Shown here: piece by piece, positions 1-7,459 of the stretch | Numbering within the stretch: position 1 is the stretch's first letter | Layout of the letters: each line of letters opens with the position of its first letter | Assembly: GCF_024498295.1 (NCBI RefSeq) | Contig: NZ_CP101827.1 | Location: forward strand, 124,001-188,000 | DNA length: 64,000 bases | Origin: Thermocaproicibacter melissae | GTDB taxonomy: Bacteria; Bacillota; Clostridia; Oscillospirales; Acutalibacteraceae | Direction of reading: 5' to 3' | Position numbers and translations under genes: made by a program | The notes under the pieces: generated by a model | Seen by the model: only the letters and a program-made list of their open reading frames with translations | The model's database searches: none | Told to the model about the DNA's origin: nothing

Positions 1-163
1 CAGGCGACACAAAAGCCTCCTGCGTGATGCTCTCATTTACCTCACCGATACGGCCAAGCTCACTGCACGCAATGATAACGCATGTTTCATCCACAACTCC
101 GATGGTGCGGTCAATGGCATCGCGCATCTGATGAATCACGCCCTGAAATAACCTGTTTGACAT
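1..163 (-). CDS. PucR/CdaR-type helix-turn-helix regulator, N-terminal fragment
   Basis: Only the first 54 codons lie in the window; the rest is beyond the left edge. The ATG follows GGAGGGATTGCC-like purine-rich sequence (GTGAGGGATTGCC). The N-terminus begins MSNRLFQGVIHQMRDAID and continues with a stretch containing VVDET and ACSELGRIGEV, which resembles the N-terminal segment of clostridial PucR-family regulators (sugar-diacid or purine type activators with a C-terminal helix-turn-helix). The DNA-binding part is not visible, so the family call is from recall of similar proteins and is tentative. Confidence 0.5.
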   Translation of the reverse strand, partial: MSNRLFQGVIHQMRDAIDRTIGVVDETCVIIACSELGRIGEVNESITQEAFVSP

Positions 164-260
164 GGCAATCCCTCACTTTTTACGAATCTATAGAAAAAAT
201 ATATATCATACGCCAATATACATTTTACATAAATCCGAAACAAAATTCAACCTAATTCCC

Positions 261-835
261 TCAATTTTCTACTATCGGTTCTTTCGGCCCTGCCTGTGCC
301 GGCATCAGGAAGGCCATGGAAGTTCCTTCGCCGAGTGCGCTTTTTACCACAATCGTGCCGCCGTTGTTCTCAACAATCCATTTCACAATGGCAAGGCCGA
401 GGCCCGAGGAGCTGGTCTTTCCGCGCGTGCGCGCGACGTCTGCCTTGTAAAAGCGGTCAAATATATGCGGGAGGTCCTGTTTCGAAATTCCGATGCCGGT
501 ATCCTCCACCGCGAGAACGACATGATCTTTTTCGCGCCTGCACAAGAAGGTGATGCTCCCGCCTTCCGGCGTATATTTTCGGCTGTTTTCGGCAATAGCG
601 CGCACTGCCTGCTTCATCATCGCGGGGTCAGCCGTCAGCATGACGTTCGGTTCAATGGACTCCGTTATTCTATGGTATTGTCGATGAGCCTTGTTTCCTC
701 GGCAAGGTCCTTCATCATATCCGACGCGCTGAAAAGCTCAGGGTGCACCTGTTGGCTGTGGCCGTCGGCACGGGCCAGAAACAAAAGGTTCTCCACCAAG
801 TGCTGCATGTCGCTGGCCTCTTCGATAATTTCTTT
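261..835 (-). pseudogene. Histidine kinase remnant, frameshifted, N-terminus deleted
   Basis: The 3' part codes 126 residues of a HATPase_c domain: N box AIAENSRKYTPEGG, G1 box VEDTGIGI, F box IFDRFYK and G2 box GLGLAIVKWIVE. Upstream, in another frame, lies the end of the dimerisation domain (EEASDMQHLVENLLFLARAD), which runs into a stop near 665. Restoring a single base near 676 joins the two frames (EETRLIDNT then HRITESIEPNV). The sensor region, membrane helices, HAMP and the phospho-accepting His are missing because the sequence runs directly into the response regulator. The kinase cannot be functional as read. Confidence 0.85.
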
Positions 836-1304
836 TTGTCAGCTGAATCGGAACACTGCCGTATGTAACGCTGCGTGCGCTGCAGTTTACGGTCAAATCT
901 CCCCAGTGAAGCTCCTGCAATTCACGGTTTCTGTCGTTTCCATGCTTTTTCAGCAGGACGCGTATGCGCGCCAAAAGTTCCTCAATGGCAAACGGTTTTG
1001 TCAGGTAATCGTCCGCACCGTTGTCTAATCCATTGACCTTATCCGCCACAGAATCCTTGGCCGTCAGCATGATGACCGGCGTTGTATTGGTGAGGCGAAG
1101 CCTCCTGAGGACTTCCATTCCGTCCATTCCGGGCATCATGATGTCGAGAATGATAAGATCAAACAGATTCTGCTGCGCAAGCTTCAGGCCGCTCACGCCG
1201 TCATAGGCCTTTTCCACCGAATACCCTTCGTGACAAAGCTCCAGCTCCAAAAAGCGCACGCTGTTGCGGTCGTCATCAATAACCAGGATCCTACCGTTTG
1301 CCAA
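738..1304 (-). pseudogene. OmpR-family response regulator, DNA-binding domain lost by deletion
   Basis: The receiver domain is intact: acidic pair in VIDDD near residue 10, phospho-acceptor Asp in LIILDIMMPGMDG near residue 54, Thr/Ser in MLTAKDS and Lys in LTKPFAIEE. The start codon is TTG. A linker and the first strands of an OmpR winged helix follow (WGDLTVNCSARSVTY, then PIQLTK). At the point where the winged helix should continue, around 831-840, the sequence jumps out of frame into histidine kinase dimerisation-domain sequence, so the last 30 or so residues are nonsense. The output domain is gone. This is probably one deletion that fused regulator and kinase; the receiver could still be made and act as a phosphate sink. 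Confidence 0.85.
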
Positions 1305-1335
1305 TCAGTCCATCGCCTTTCCATGCGGAGAACTA

Positions 1336-2058
1336 TCACTTCGTTGATTGCATTGATTGCGCTGATATATTTTCCTTGGAATGTTCTGTCAACTCTTCAA
1401 GAGTATCCTGCTCCAAACGCTGCACATACATCTTCGCGAATGTGTGGAAGAACTCCGCACTCAGCATATCCATTGAAAGAGTGGTGTCCTCTTCCGCTTT
1501 CGAGCTCAGCACGGTGGAAGAAGAATTCTGCGTGCCGGAAGTATACGCCGTTTCCGGCACGGAAAGATCCATGCCTGCGTAACGGAGCACCTTTTTCACA
1601 TAGTTCTGCGTCTCGGCATACGGAGGAACGCCGCCGTATTTGCGCACGGCACCGCTGCCTGCGTTATAGGCTGCTACCGCAAGCTTGGCATCCCCATGAA
1701 AGGAGGAAAGCAGCTGTCCGAGATATTTTGCGCCGCCCATGATGTTTTGTTCCGGGTCGAAGGAATCCTTTACGCCGAGTGCCGCGGCTGTGGACGGCAT
1801 GAGCTGCATGATGCCCTGCGCTCCGCAGCGGGATACCGCGTCGGCGCGAAAACCTGACTCTGCCTTGGCAACTGCTTTGAGCAGATTCACGGGAACATTG
1901 TAACGTGCCGCCGCTCTTTCAAAGATATCGTTCAAATCTGTGCTGTTTGGAACGCAGGCTTTTTTCAATGCTTCCGAAAAAGCCGCCGTCCGTTCTGGGG
2001 AAGCTTGTCCCTGAACCGGCTTCTGTACCGCTGTTGCGGAAGTGACACCCGTTACCAT
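1336..2058 (-). CDS. Lytic transglycosylase, SLT domain, without signal peptide
   Basis: A 240-residue protein predicted to cleave the MurNAc-GlcNAc bond of peptidoglycan. The SLT fold spans about residues 45-155, with catalytic Glu67 in AKAESGF, followed by GAQGIMQLMPSTA and AVAAYNAGSGAV, the usual SLT motifs. The start was chosen at MVTGVTS because GGAGGGACGGAGTT precedes it; a longer reading frame upstream has no ribosome binding site. There is no Sec signal, only a disordered 40-residue N-terminus, as in muramidases exported by the flagellar type III apparatus. That export route is inference. The C-terminal 60 residues are Ser/Thr-rich and of unknown role. Confidence 0.88.
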   Translation of the reverse strand: MVTGVTSATAVQKPVQGQASPERTAAFSEALKKACVPNSTDLNDIFERAAARYNVPVNLLKAVAKAESGFRADAVSRCGAQGIMQLMPSTAAALGVKDSFDPEQNIMGGAKYLGQLLSSFHGDAKLAVAAYNAGSGAVRKYGGVPPYAETQNYVKKVLRYAGMDLSVPETAYTSGTQNSSSTVLSSKAEEDTTLSMDMLSAEFFHTFAKMYVQRLEQDTLEELTEHSKENISAQSMQSTK

Positions 2059-2274
2059 AACTCCGTCCCTCCGTATCTTTTTCAGATGCAAATATACAGA
2101 TTTATTATAACGCTTCTTTGATGGAAAAATCAACCGACGCAACAGTTTGAAACACAAAAATGCCTTTTTTCTGTCAAATTAGCGAAGTAACACGCGGGAA
2201 CAGGCGAAATTACAGAAAAATGCGCGGGAAAGAGCCGTCTGCTCTTTCCCGCGCAATGCACAGTGGTAAAAAAA

Positions 2275-3765
2275 TTATTTAACGAAAGGGTTCTCCGTTT
2301 TGTAGAGCATACCTTTCGGCTGGTTGAACGCAATGTCAGTAACGCCCAGATAACGGAACAGGGTGAACAACGCTGCACCGACATGGCCGAACGCAACCGC
2401 GCCGTGGTGCGGATAGTTCTTTTCAATCAGGACATGACGGTAGAAGCGGCCCATTTCCGGAATGGCGAAGATACCAATGCCGCCGAAGGAACGTGTTGCA
2501 ACCGGGAGAACTTCACCCTGTGCAACATATGCCTTGAGGTGAGCATCGGAGCTGCTCTGGAGGCGGAAGAAAGTAATCTTGCCCGGAGCGATGTCGCCTT
2601 CGAGGGTTCCGCGTGTAAAGTCAGGCTCGCCGCCGTTTTCAAGCAGACGGTTCTGGATGAGCTGATACTTGATAGCGCCGTCGGAAAGCTTGCAGAACGG
2701 AGTGTTGCCGCAGTGGAAGCCCATGAAGGTCTCGTTGAGCTGATAGTTGTATTTGCCCTTGATGTCCTCTTCCCAGAGGTCCTTCGGAACGCTGTTGTTG
2801 ATATCGAGCAGCGTGACAGCGTCGCCGGTGATGCAGGCGCCGATATACTCGCTCAGTGCGCCGTAGATGTCAACTTCGCAGGCAACCGGAATTCCGCGGC
2901 TGGCGAGGCGGCTGTTTACATAGCAAGGCTCAAAACCGAATTCCTTCGGGAATGCCGGCCAGCACTTGTTCGCAAACACCACATATTTACGGGAGCCTTT
3001 GTTGGCTTCCGCCCAGTCAAGCAGAGTGAGCTCGAACTGAGCCATGCGCGGCAGAAGGTCCGGATAAGTGTTGCCCTTCACGCCGAGCTCTTTTGCCATG
3101 TCGGCAGCGACATCGGCAATGCGCTTGTCGTTCGCATGCTGCTTGTAGGCAACCAGCAGATCAAGTTCGGAGTTCTCCTGAATCTCCACGCCGAGGTCAT
3201 AAAGCGGCTGAATCGGAGCGTTGCAAGCAAAGAAATCCTGCGGACGCGGGCCGAAAGTGATAATCTTGAGGTTCTTGATGCCGATGATTGCGCGGGCGAC
3301 CGGAATGAAGTCCTGAATCATGTCCGCAATGTCATCGGCAGTTCCAACCGGGTATTCCGGAATGACTGCGGGGATGTGGCGCATGTTGAGGTTGTAAGAG
3401 CAGTTCAGCATGCCGCAGTAAGCGTCGCCGCGGCCGTTGATGAGGTCGTTGCCATGTTCTTCGGCAGCAGCAGCGAACATGCACGGGCCGTCAAAGTACT
3501 GAGCGATTTGCGTTTCCGGAGTCTCCGGTCCGAAGTTGCCGAGGAATACGCACAGGGCGTTGCAGCCGGCAGCTTTGACTTCGTCGACAGCTTTGAGCAT
3601 ATCGACTTCGTTCTCAACGGTGGTTTTTGCCTCGTAGACCGAAATGCCTTTCTTCTTGCAGCTTGCTACGATGTCTCCTCTGCGTCTTTCGGACAGGGAG
3701 ATTACGAAGCAGTCGCGGCTGACAGCGATGATGCCAAGCTTGACTTCAGGAATATTGTTCATCAT
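2275..3765 (-). CDS. L-fucose/L-arabinose isomerase family sugar isomerase
   Basis: A 496-residue aldose-ketose isomerase of the fucose isomerase superfamily. Likely metal ligands and catalytic residues are Glu297 (ACEVDIYGA), Asp321 (TLLDINN) and His351 (GFHCGNTP), in the order seen in FucI/AraA; the C-terminal beta-barrel follows with RSFGGIGIFA. It is shorter than E. coli FucI (about 590) and near AraA length, so the substrate (L-fucose, D- or L-arabinose, or another pentose) cannot be fixed from sequence. AGGAGG stands upstream of tandem ATG codons. It is the last gene of the lacI-DUF4867-kinase operon and presumably makes the ketose that the kinase phosphorylates. Confidence 0.85.
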   Translation of the reverse strand: MMNNIPEVKLGIIAVSRDCFVISLSERRRGDIVASCKKKGISVYEAKTTVENEVDMLKAVDEVKAAGCNALCVFLGNFGPETPETQIAQYFDGPCMFAAAAEEHGNDLINGRGDAYCGMLNCSYNLNMRHIPAVIPEYPVGTADDIADMIQDFIPVARAIIGIKNLKIITFGPRPQDFFACNAPIQPLYDLGVEIQENSELDLLVAYKQHANDKRIADVAADMAKELGVKGNTYPDLLPRMAQFELTLLDWAEANKGSRKYVVFANKCWPAFPKEFGFEPCYVNSRLASRGIPVACEVDIYGALSEYIGACITGDAVTLLDINNSVPKDLWEEDIKGKYNYQLNETFMGFHCGNTPFCKLSDGAIKYQLIQNRLLENGGEPDFTRGTLEGDIAPGKITFFRLQSSSDAHLKAYVAQGEVLPVATRSFGGIGIFAIPEMGRFYRHVLIEKNYPHHGAVAFGHVGAALFTLFRYLGVTDIAFNQPKGMLYKTENPFVK

Positions 3766-3821
3766 ATGTATTCTCCTCCTCAGGCATAGCCTGAAAATTA
3801 ATTAGGTTCGATGGAAGTTTC

Positions 3822-5336
3822 TCAATAGCTCCATTTCAGCGCATCATAGAACTTTACATATTTCTGATACTGCGCTTCATAGAGCGGAACATTGGCGGCT
3901 TCCGGTTCTGTTTTGCTTTCGGGGCGAATCAGCGGAACGGTGGCTTCGAGGTTCGGCCAGATTCCCGCCGTGACGCCTGCGGCAAGTGCCGCGCCGAACG
4001 AGCCGCCCTCGGCGCTTCCGTAAACGGTGCGCACCGGAAGATTGAACGTATCGGCAAAAATTCTTCTCCAGATGGGGCTGTTTGCGCCGCCGCCGGCAAG
4101 AACAATCTCGTCGGAAGACACATTTTGGTCGACGCTCAGGATGAGGTCATAGACCTGACGAAGCGAGAATGCAACGCCTTCCATGACGGCACGTGCGAAA
4201 TGTCCCTTTGTGTGGCGTGAAGTGATGCCGAGGAATGCGCCCTTTGCATTCGGGTCGTTGATGGGAGCGCGCTCGCCGGTGAGGTAAGGCAGGAAGATCA
4301 GTCCGTCGGCGCAAGGCGGTGTTGCTGCCGCTTCTTCGTCGAGGATGTGGAACGCACTCTTGCCCTCTGCTTTGCCGCGCTCGACTTCATAGTCACCCAG
4401 CGCATTGCGGAACCACTGGTAAGAACCTGCGGCTGCAAGTGTTACGCCCATGGCATTGAAGGTTCCCGGCGCATTGCCGCAGAATACCTGCAGCATGCCG
4501 TTCGGGTTCGGCAGGAAGGACGCAAGGCCCATTGCCACAACGCCCGAAGTGCCGAGCGTAATTCCCACGCGGCCCGGTTTGATGAGGCCGAGGCCTGTGG
4601 TGGAGATAACGGCGTCGCCGCCGCCGCCCGCGACAATCGTTCCCTCGGGGATGCCGGTTTCCTCGGCAGCTTCCTTGGTAACACGGCCCACAGCGTCGGT
4701 GGACTCCACGGCCTTCGGGAAGAACTCCGGCTTTAGGCCGCATTTCTGAATCAGATCGACTGCCCAGCAGCGGTTCTTTACGTCAAACAGGCCGGTGCCG
4801 GAAGCGTCGGAAACATCGGTTGCGATTTCGCCGGAAAGGCGGTAACGGATGTAGTCCTTCGGATTCAGAATCACCTTCGTGCGAGCGTAGTTCTCCGGCT
4901 CATTTTCTTTCATCCAGAGAATCTTGCCGCCCGTGTAGCCGGTCAGCATGCGGTTGTTTGTAATGGCGAGCAGAGCGTCCAGCCCGCCGGCAGCTTCGGT
5001 GATTTCATCGCACTGTTTTCCCGTGCGCTGGTCGTTCCATAGAATTGCGCGGCGGATGACCTTCATGTTTTCATCCAGCGCGACCATTCCGTGCATCTGG
5101 CCGGAAAAGCCTACCGCGCCGATTTCCGCGCCGTTCAGCTTTGCGGTGATTTTGCGCAGGCCGCGCACAACACCGTTCCACCAGTCCTCCGGGTCCTGTT
5201 CCGACCAGCCTTCCTTGGGTGCGTAGCACGGATATTCCTCTACGACAGAGCCCAGGATCTTACCATTTTCGTCGACTGCGAGAATTTTGCATCCCGATGT
5301 GCCGACGTCAATTCCTAATGCACAGCGATATGCCAT
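3822..5336 (-). CDS. xylB: Xylulokinase-like FGGY carbohydrate kinase
   Basis: A 504-residue FGGY-family kinase predicted to phosphorylate a ketopentose (D-xylulose or ribulose) with ATP in the cytoplasm. It shows the N-terminal phosphate loop GIDVGTSGCK, the substrate-binding segment FSGQMHGMVALDE, WNDQRTGKQC, a catalytic Asp region (GGGGDAVISTTGLG), the adenosine motif LAGGGANSPIWRRI and GSAEGGSFGAALAAG. The family name fits XylB best, but with a fucose/arabinose-type isomerase as partner, the true substrate may be another ketose. The start has GAGGGAACGAC in front. It lies 14 nt after the DUF4867 gene and 56 nt before the isomerase gene. Confidence 0.88.
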   Translation of the reverse strand: MAYRCALGIDVGTSGCKILAVDENGKILGSVVEEYPCYAPKEGWSEQDPEDWWNGVVRGLRKITAKLNGAEIGAVGFSGQMHGMVALDENMKVIRRAILWNDQRTGKQCDEITEAAGGLDALLAITNNRMLTGYTGGKILWMKENEPENYARTKVILNPKDYIRYRLSGEIATDVSDASGTGLFDVKNRCWAVDLIQKCGLKPEFFPKAVESTDAVGRVTKEAAEETGIPEGTIVAGGGGDAVISTTGLGLIKPGRVGITLGTSGVVAMGLASFLPNPNGMLQVFCGNAPGTFNAMGVTLAAAGSYQWFRNALGDYEVERGKAEGKSAFHILDEEAAATPPCADGLIFLPYLTGERAPINDPNAKGAFLGITSRHTKGHFARAVMEGVAFSLRQVYDLILSVDQNVSSDEIVLAGGGANSPIWRRIFADTFNLPVRTVYGSAEGGSFGAALAAGVTAGIWPNLEATVPLIRPESKTEPEAANVPLYEAQYQKYVKFYDALKWSY

Positions 5337-5350
5337 GTCGTTCCCTCATT

Positions 5351-5989
5351 TCATTTCAATGTGATGTTTTCGCCTTTCAAACCGACGTATGCGCCGTCTT
5401 TCTGCAGGCCGGAATCTTCATGTGCAATCAGCCACTTGTTTGCGGCGAACAGCAGCTTCTCTTCGCCCTCTTTGCGGGGAGCGGCTTTCAGTGCTTCGTT
5501 GGTTCCGCGCGGCAGGATTACCGCATTGCGGAAGCCCTTTTCGTCTACGCTGCACGGTGCAAAATGGAGCGTTGTGGCGTACATTTCCACCATGGTTCTC
5601 GCAGGAACAAGGAAAGCCTCTACGCGGGAAGTGTCGTAGCTGAAGTCCTTCGGGTCAACGTCCTGTAGAGCGCCGAGCAGAAGAATCATGTCGTCCAAAG
5701 CCACGTTGAACTCTGAGCTGCGGTGATATTCCAGCGCATTCAGAACATGGTTTACGCCGTTGCAGTAGCCGATTTCAATCGGCAAGCCGCCGAATCCGGC
5801 GTCGCGCAGCTGCGCGAAAGCAGGCGTAGCCTCCAAGTTCTTGTCAGAGGGGACGTAGACCGTTCCGTCGGTCGGAAGCGGGGTGCTGCGGAGCGCTTCC
5901 AGCATCTCAGACAGGTCGTAACCCTCCACGACTCTGCCGTAACGGCGGAATTCCGGGTCCGTCACACGATGGATTTTGATGTTTGACAT
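5351..5989 (-). CDS. DUF4867 family protein, sugar operon
   Basis: A 212-residue soluble protein resembling DUF4867 proteins, which occur beside sugar isomerase/kinase genes in clostridia. No catalytic motif is established. The sequence is cupin-like in feel, with conserved segments PTDGTVYVPSD, EIGYCNGVN and a late HFAPCS motif, but this structural idea is inference. The start ATG has AGGGGGAACTTCA upstream. It sits 24 nt after lacI and 14 nt before xylB, so it is co-transcribed with the sugar genes and may be a mutarotase, epimerase or accessory enzyme. Confidence 0.75.
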   Translation of the reverse strand: MSNIKIHRVTDPEFRRYGRVVEGYDLSEMLEALRSTPLPTDGTVYVPSDKNLEATPAFAQLRDAGFGGLPIEIGYCNGVNHVLNALEYHRSSEFNVALDDMILLLGALQDVDPKDFSYDTSRVEAFLVPARTMVEMYATTLHFAPCSVDEKGFRNAVILPRGTNEALKAAPRKEGEEKLLFAANKWLIAHEDSGLQKDGAYVGLKGENITLK

Positions 5990-6013
5990 TGAAGTTCCCC
6001 CTTGTTATTTGAT

Positions 6014-7039
6014 TTACAAATTTTCTCTGATTTTGATTACGGTGTCCGTAAAATTGAGGTCATTTTTCGGTGCTGTGCCGCTCATGAGGTAATCGGCCAG
6101 CATTTTCACGGAGCGGTATCCCTGCTGGAACGGTTCTTGGCAGATGGTTGCGGTAATGACTCCCGAACGCAGGTACCGGCGTGTTGTGGGGATGTCGTCG
6201 AACGAAACGACGGGGATTTTCCCGGAAAGGCCAGCTTCACAGATGGCTCTGCACACGCCTTCGGTGCCGCCGCTGGTGATGTAAACGCCGTTGATGCCGG
6301 AGTTGTTTTTCAGTGCCTCCGCCGTTTTGCGGTAGGCGACCTCCGCGTCGTCGCCGGCTTCGATAATCTGCACAATGCTGAAATCGTGTCCAAGAGTTTT
6401 CAGCTCGTCTTTCAGCGCGTCAATGCGCTGAATGTGGCCCTGCATCTTGAGTGAACCGGTAATCACAAGAAGCTTTAAAGGCCCGTGACGCACAATCGAA
6501 AAGATGCCCGCCGCAGTCCGGCCGCTCTCTGGGTAATTGCACCCTACATAAAAGAGTCTGCCCGTGCCGCTGAGGTCGGAGTTTACCGCCGCAACCGGCG
6601 TACCGGAAGCAATGATTTCATTCACCGTTTGACGGACCTCGGGCACATCTACCGTTGCCACACAAAGAGCCGAAAGGTCTTTCTGCGCAAGGCTTTTCAT
6701 CTCGCGGATATGTACCTCCGGGTCAAATCCCTTTACAAGGGAAATCTCCAGCGAAACGCCGAAATCGGCAAGTTCCTGCTCCGCCTGACGGAATCCCCGA
6801 ATGATGGAATCAAAGAACGGGTTGCCAACGCCGGGCAAGAAGCAGCCAATTTTCATCGGCTTTTTCAGCGCGGCCAAAGCTTTTCCCGCTCGGTTCGGCT
6901 TATAGTCCAAGTCAATAACCAGCTTGCGGATTTTTCGTTCCACTTCGGGCGATACCCCGCCCCGGTTGTTAAGCACCCGGTCAACGGTTCCGCGTGAAAC
7001 TCCTGCCGCACTGGCAATATCCTTGATGGTAACCGGCAA
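6014..7039 (-). CDS. LacI-family transcriptional regulator of the sugar operon
   Basis: A 341-residue regulator. The LacI helix-turn-helix is at residues 1-50 (TIKDIASAAGVSRGTVDRVLN, with hinge helix KPNRAGKALA), followed by a periplasmic-binding-protein-like sensor domain (SDLSGTGRLFYVGCNYPESGRTAAG; VSFDDIPTTRRYL). The TTG start at LPVTIKDIA is preceded by GGAGGTGGGAAA; an upstream in-frame ATG has no such site and would place the operators inside the coding region. First gene of the sugar operon, so likely autoregulated through the two palindromes just upstream. The ligand is probably a pentose or deoxyhexose. Confidence 0.92.
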   Translation of the reverse strand: MPVTIKDIASAAGVSRGTVDRVLNNRGGVSPEVERKIRKLVIDLDYKPNRAGKALAALKKPMKIGCFLPGVGNPFFDSIIRGFRQAEQELADFGVSLEISLVKGFDPEVHIREMKSLAQKDLSALCVATVDVPEVRQTVNEIIASGTPVAAVNSDLSGTGRLFYVGCNYPESGRTAAGIFSIVRHGPLKLLVITGSLKMQGHIQRIDALKDELKTLGHDFSIVQIIEAGDDAEVAYRKTAEALKNNSGINGVYITSGGTEGVCRAICEAGLSGKIPVVSFDDIPTTRRYLRSGVITATICQEPFQQGYRSVKMLADYLMSGTAPKNDLNFTDTVIKIRENL

Positions 7040-7060
7040 TTTCCCACCTCCGGGTTTCTC

Positions 7061-7095
7061 GTGCACGAGCACATCTTGAAAGTGCACGGGCACAT
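7061..7095 (-). promoter_or_regulatory. Tandem LacI-type operators
   Basis: Two copies of GTGCACGRGCACAT occur 21 bp apart, each with the dyad GTGC-N4-GCAC. They lie between the predicted transcription start and the TTG start of the LacI-family gene, where a bound repressor would block transcription. The 21-bp period is two helical turns, placing both sites on the same DNA face. Confidence 0.75.
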
Positions 7096-7111
7096 TGCTT
7101 TCTCAGTTAAA

Positions 7112-7139
7112 ATTATACTGTTTTGAGTTGGAAAGTCAA
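7112..7139 (-). promoter_or_regulatory. Sigma-A promoter of the lacI-type sugar operon
   Basis: On the minus strand, TTGACT is followed after 16 bp by TATAAT. The predicted start of transcription falls about 10 bp upstream of the first of the two GTGCACGRGCACAT palindromes. Confidence 0.75.
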
Positions 7140-7261
7140 TGAACAAAATCATAATATTTCTTCAATTTTTTATGAATAATGCAACATTTTCTTATTTGCA
7201 TTTTCGTGTTTTTCCAGAAAAAGGTAGTAACCATGCAACAAGAGATTATTCTTCACACAAA

Positions 7262-7294
7262 AGCGGCGGCCTGCAAAAAGCAGGTCGCCGCTTA
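7262..7294 (-). terminator. Hairpin in the prfC-lacI intergenic region
   Basis: A 14-bp stem (one G-T pair) with a five-base loop; on the minus strand it ends in CTTTTG. It may be a second terminator for prfC read-through, or a backup between the divergent transcription units. The 320 bp between prfC and the lacI promoter hold this hairpin and the stronger one next to prfC, and no gene that I can support. Confidence 0.5.
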
Positions 7295-7401
7295 CCGCAT
7301 GAATCAGGGGGTTTTCTTCGCCCCGCAATTCTATGTGAGAATTTTCCTCACTTGCGTTCTTGTGTCAAATGTTCTGGGAACATGTGGTTTTGCTATGCAA
7401 A

Positions 7402-7431
7402 AAGACCGGAAAACATACGTTTTCCGGTCTT
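7402..7431 (-). terminator. Rho-independent terminator of prfC
   Basis: A perfect 13-bp stem with loop GTAT, followed by TTTTTGC on the minus strand. It lies 28 nt beyond the prfC stop. Confidence 0.8.
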
Positions 7432-7459
7432 TCTTGTATTTCGATTTGAGCCATATATC

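Noticed and set aside
2263-3789. A 508-codon open frame opposite the sugar isomerase gene
   Set aside because: An antisense shadow produced by codon bias of the isomerase; no domain is recognisable.
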